In this document: in pieces, positions 62,857 through 64,000 of the stretch
How the letters are laid out: every line of letters begins with the position of its first letter
How positions within the stretch are numbered: position 1 is the stretch's first letter
From: Parapedobacter sp964613725
Lineage (GTDB): Bacteria > Bacteroidota > Bacteroidia > Sphingobacteriales > Sphingobacteriaceae
DNA length: 64,000 nt
Direction: 5' to 3'
Assembly (NCBI GenBank): GCA_964613725.1
Contig: CAZTJY010000002.1
Coordinates: forward strand, 1-64,000
Notes under the pieces: model-generated
What the model was told of the DNA's origin: nothing
The model's input: only the letters and a program-made list of their open reading frames with translations
Database searches by the model: none
Made by a program: the position numbers and the translations under genes

Positions 62857-64000
62857 TTAGGGTTTATCCCACCAAACCGGCTCGTTCAAATAGGTCGGCT
62901 TGTCAGCATTGGGATTCGCAGCCAATACCTCCTGGACATTGTAGTTGATTTCGTAACTCGGCACGGCAAACCGTCTTGGCCAGTCTGTCGACGTAGGGTA
63001 CGCATCAACGTACACATGTGAGGGGCGATTAAAGCCTTTATAAATTCCTTCCGCTTCGTTATAATTGCCCGACCCGTCCGTGCAAAAATCCATGCGCCGC
63101 AAATCGACCCACAGCTCAGGCGAATAAGAAAGGGCAATATACTTCTGAATCATGATATGACTAAGCGTCAGGTCGCTGGCATTTTGAATAACCGACGTAC
63201 TATTAAGATAGTCTTCTATTACACCCGCATCAATACCCATGATATTCATGTGCGACCGCATCCCTGCTTTGTATGCTTCGAGTGCATCGGCCGGCTGCCC
63301 CATTCTGAACCGTACTTCTGCTTCAATAAAGCGTGCCTCCGCATTGGTAAACAGCAACCCTTTCGAATCCTTTTGCGTATACCAGGTGCCTGTAGCCGTC
63401 ATTTCCCCCTCCAAGGTCGGCGATATTGGGTTTCGGCGCAATTGCACGTACTTCGCATCGGAAGCCAACGGGCCTGTCTTCGGCAAATCCGACTGCATAT
63501 CCACGCCAATACTCCTCACGAACTGACCGTCTATCAATGCACTGGGAATGAGCAGATCAGTACGGGGGTCCTCCATGTCGTTGCTACCGGAAGGAGCGCC
63601 CGTATAATTATTGGTAATGTAATCGTAATACAACTTGGTTATACGCGACGCACTGTTGTTCTGGTACTGCAAAGAGGCCTTTGTAGCAGATGCAGTGGTT
63701 TCCGTTTCATCCACATATTGCAGGATGGTACTGTGTGCATCCGTTTGCGGTCCGTTGGCCAATGCTGCCAATACGGCTTGGGGATCGTAGCTCGCCAGCT
63801 TGGAGGTGTGATTCAAAAAACGCGCTTTCAGCCCATAGGCCAGGCGAATCCAACTGTCTACATTCCCGCCATTGAATATGTCGCCTTCTGCCAGATTCGC
63901 GGCGCCAGCCTCCTGGGTTTTGCCAAGGTCTGCAATGGCCTCGTCTAAAAGGGCCAACACCTGTGTCTGTATGTACTCTCCGTCATCAAACCTCGGCGTA
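62857..64000 (-). CDS. susD: SusD/RagB-family protein, C-terminal part (5' end outside window)
   Basis: The frame is open to the window edge (about 381 residues visible). It has the SusD-like 2 C-terminal pattern: TNAEARFIEAEVRFRMGQPA, DLTLSHIMIQKYIALSYSPE and LWVDLRRMDFC. It is closely similar in type to the SusD at 56053-57927 (shared LSHIMxQKxxAL and WVDxR) but is a different gene. Its SusC partner should be upstream, outside the window. It ends at the strong terminator 62798-62830. Confidence 0.9.
   Translation of the reverse strand, partial: TPRFDDGEYIQTQVLALLDEAIADLGKTQEAGAANLAEGDIFNGGNVDSWIRLAYGLKARFLNHTSKLASYDPQAVLAALANGPQTDAHSTILQYVDETETTASATKASLQYQNNSASRITKLYYDYITNNYTGAPSGSNDMEDPRTDLLIPSALIDGQFVRSIGVDMQSDLPKTGPLASDAKYVQLRRNPISPTLEGEMTATGTWYTQKDSKGLLFTNAEARFIEAEVRFRMGQPADALEAYKAGMRSHMNIMGIDAGVIEDYLNSTSVIQNASDLTLSHIMIQKYIALSYSPELWVDLRRMDFCTDGSGNYNEAEGIYKGFNRPSHVYVDAYPTSTDWPRRFAVPSYEINYNVQEVLAANPNADKPTYLNEPVWWDKP

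Noticed and set aside
1..64000. CRISPR array, tRNA, rRNA or intact insertion sequence
   Set aside because: No regularly spaced repeats, cloverleaf sequences, rRNA segments, or transposase genes with terminal inverted repeats were found on reading both strands; short or divergent ones could be missed by eye.

Overview
The window is a chromosomal stretch of a Bacteroidota bacterium, most likely a member of the Sphingobacteriaceae (Parapedobacter/Pedobacter-like; an inference from protein style and a fairly GC-rich composition). The evidence is three complete SusC/SusD outer-membrane uptake pairs plus part of a fourth, many lipoproteins with a Bacteroidota-type lipobox, an ECF sigma/FecR pair, TPR histidine kinases, and promoters of the Bacteroidota type (TTG, about 19 bp, TAnnTTTG). 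No tRNA, rRNA, CRISPR array or intact insertion sequence was seen. A run of exactly 100 N at 49183-49282 is an assembly gap.

Layout. 1-541: end of a sensor kinase. 713-15011: a complete alpha-glucan (dextran-type) utilisation locus, consisting of a membrane-bound DUF6377 regulator, SusC (frameshifted in this sequence), SusD, a SusE/F-like binding lipoprotein, a GH66 dextranase, a GH31 alpha-glucosidase and a GH97 SusB-type alpha-glucosidase. The set resembles known Bacteroides dextran loci. 15012-16540: gene-poor, with a broken Fic gene and two small ORFs. 16861-20713: a beta-helix-like lipoprotein divergent from a TPR histidine kinase/NarL response regulator pair, with a G/C-rich inverted repeat between the two promoters. 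20714-22464: a decay zone with remnants of an aldo/keto reductase, a lipoprotein and a glyoxalase-like protein around an intact cupin gene. 22465-28076: regulators (LuxR, two AraC), an MFS exporter, an SDR and a DinB-like protein, with a probable short RNA at about 25386-25456. 28241-32944: exported proteins of poorly known function with a membrane AraC regulator, ending in a strong terminator.

33018-41493: a VOC protein, then an ECF sigma/FecR/SusC(STN)/SusD/thioredoxin-like operon, the usual cell-surface signalling layout. 41547-44198: lipoproteins and a MmcQ/YjbR protein on the minus strand. 44291-48669: a Crp/Fnr regulator, YceI preceded by a perfect FNR-type palindrome, a DODA-type dioxygenase, a flavin monooxygenase and a DUF808 membrane protein. 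48767-49182: an Rrf2 regulator cut by the gap.

49283-64000 (minus strand): what looks like a cell-wall amino-sugar (MurNAc) utilisation locus. It holds a NamZ-like exo-muramidase lipoprotein (DUF1343/GH171), SusC, SusD, a lipoprotein, a 1206-residue three-enzyme fusion (metallophosphoesterase, PQQ-type beta-propeller, GH9), MurQ etherase and a sodium:solute symporter in the position of the Tannerella MurT transporter. A further SusD-like gene enters from the right edge. The fusion protein and its placement in a MurNAc locus are the most unusual content of the window. The short RNA, the FNR-box/regulator match and the TGCATGTTT repeats are the best non-coding leads.
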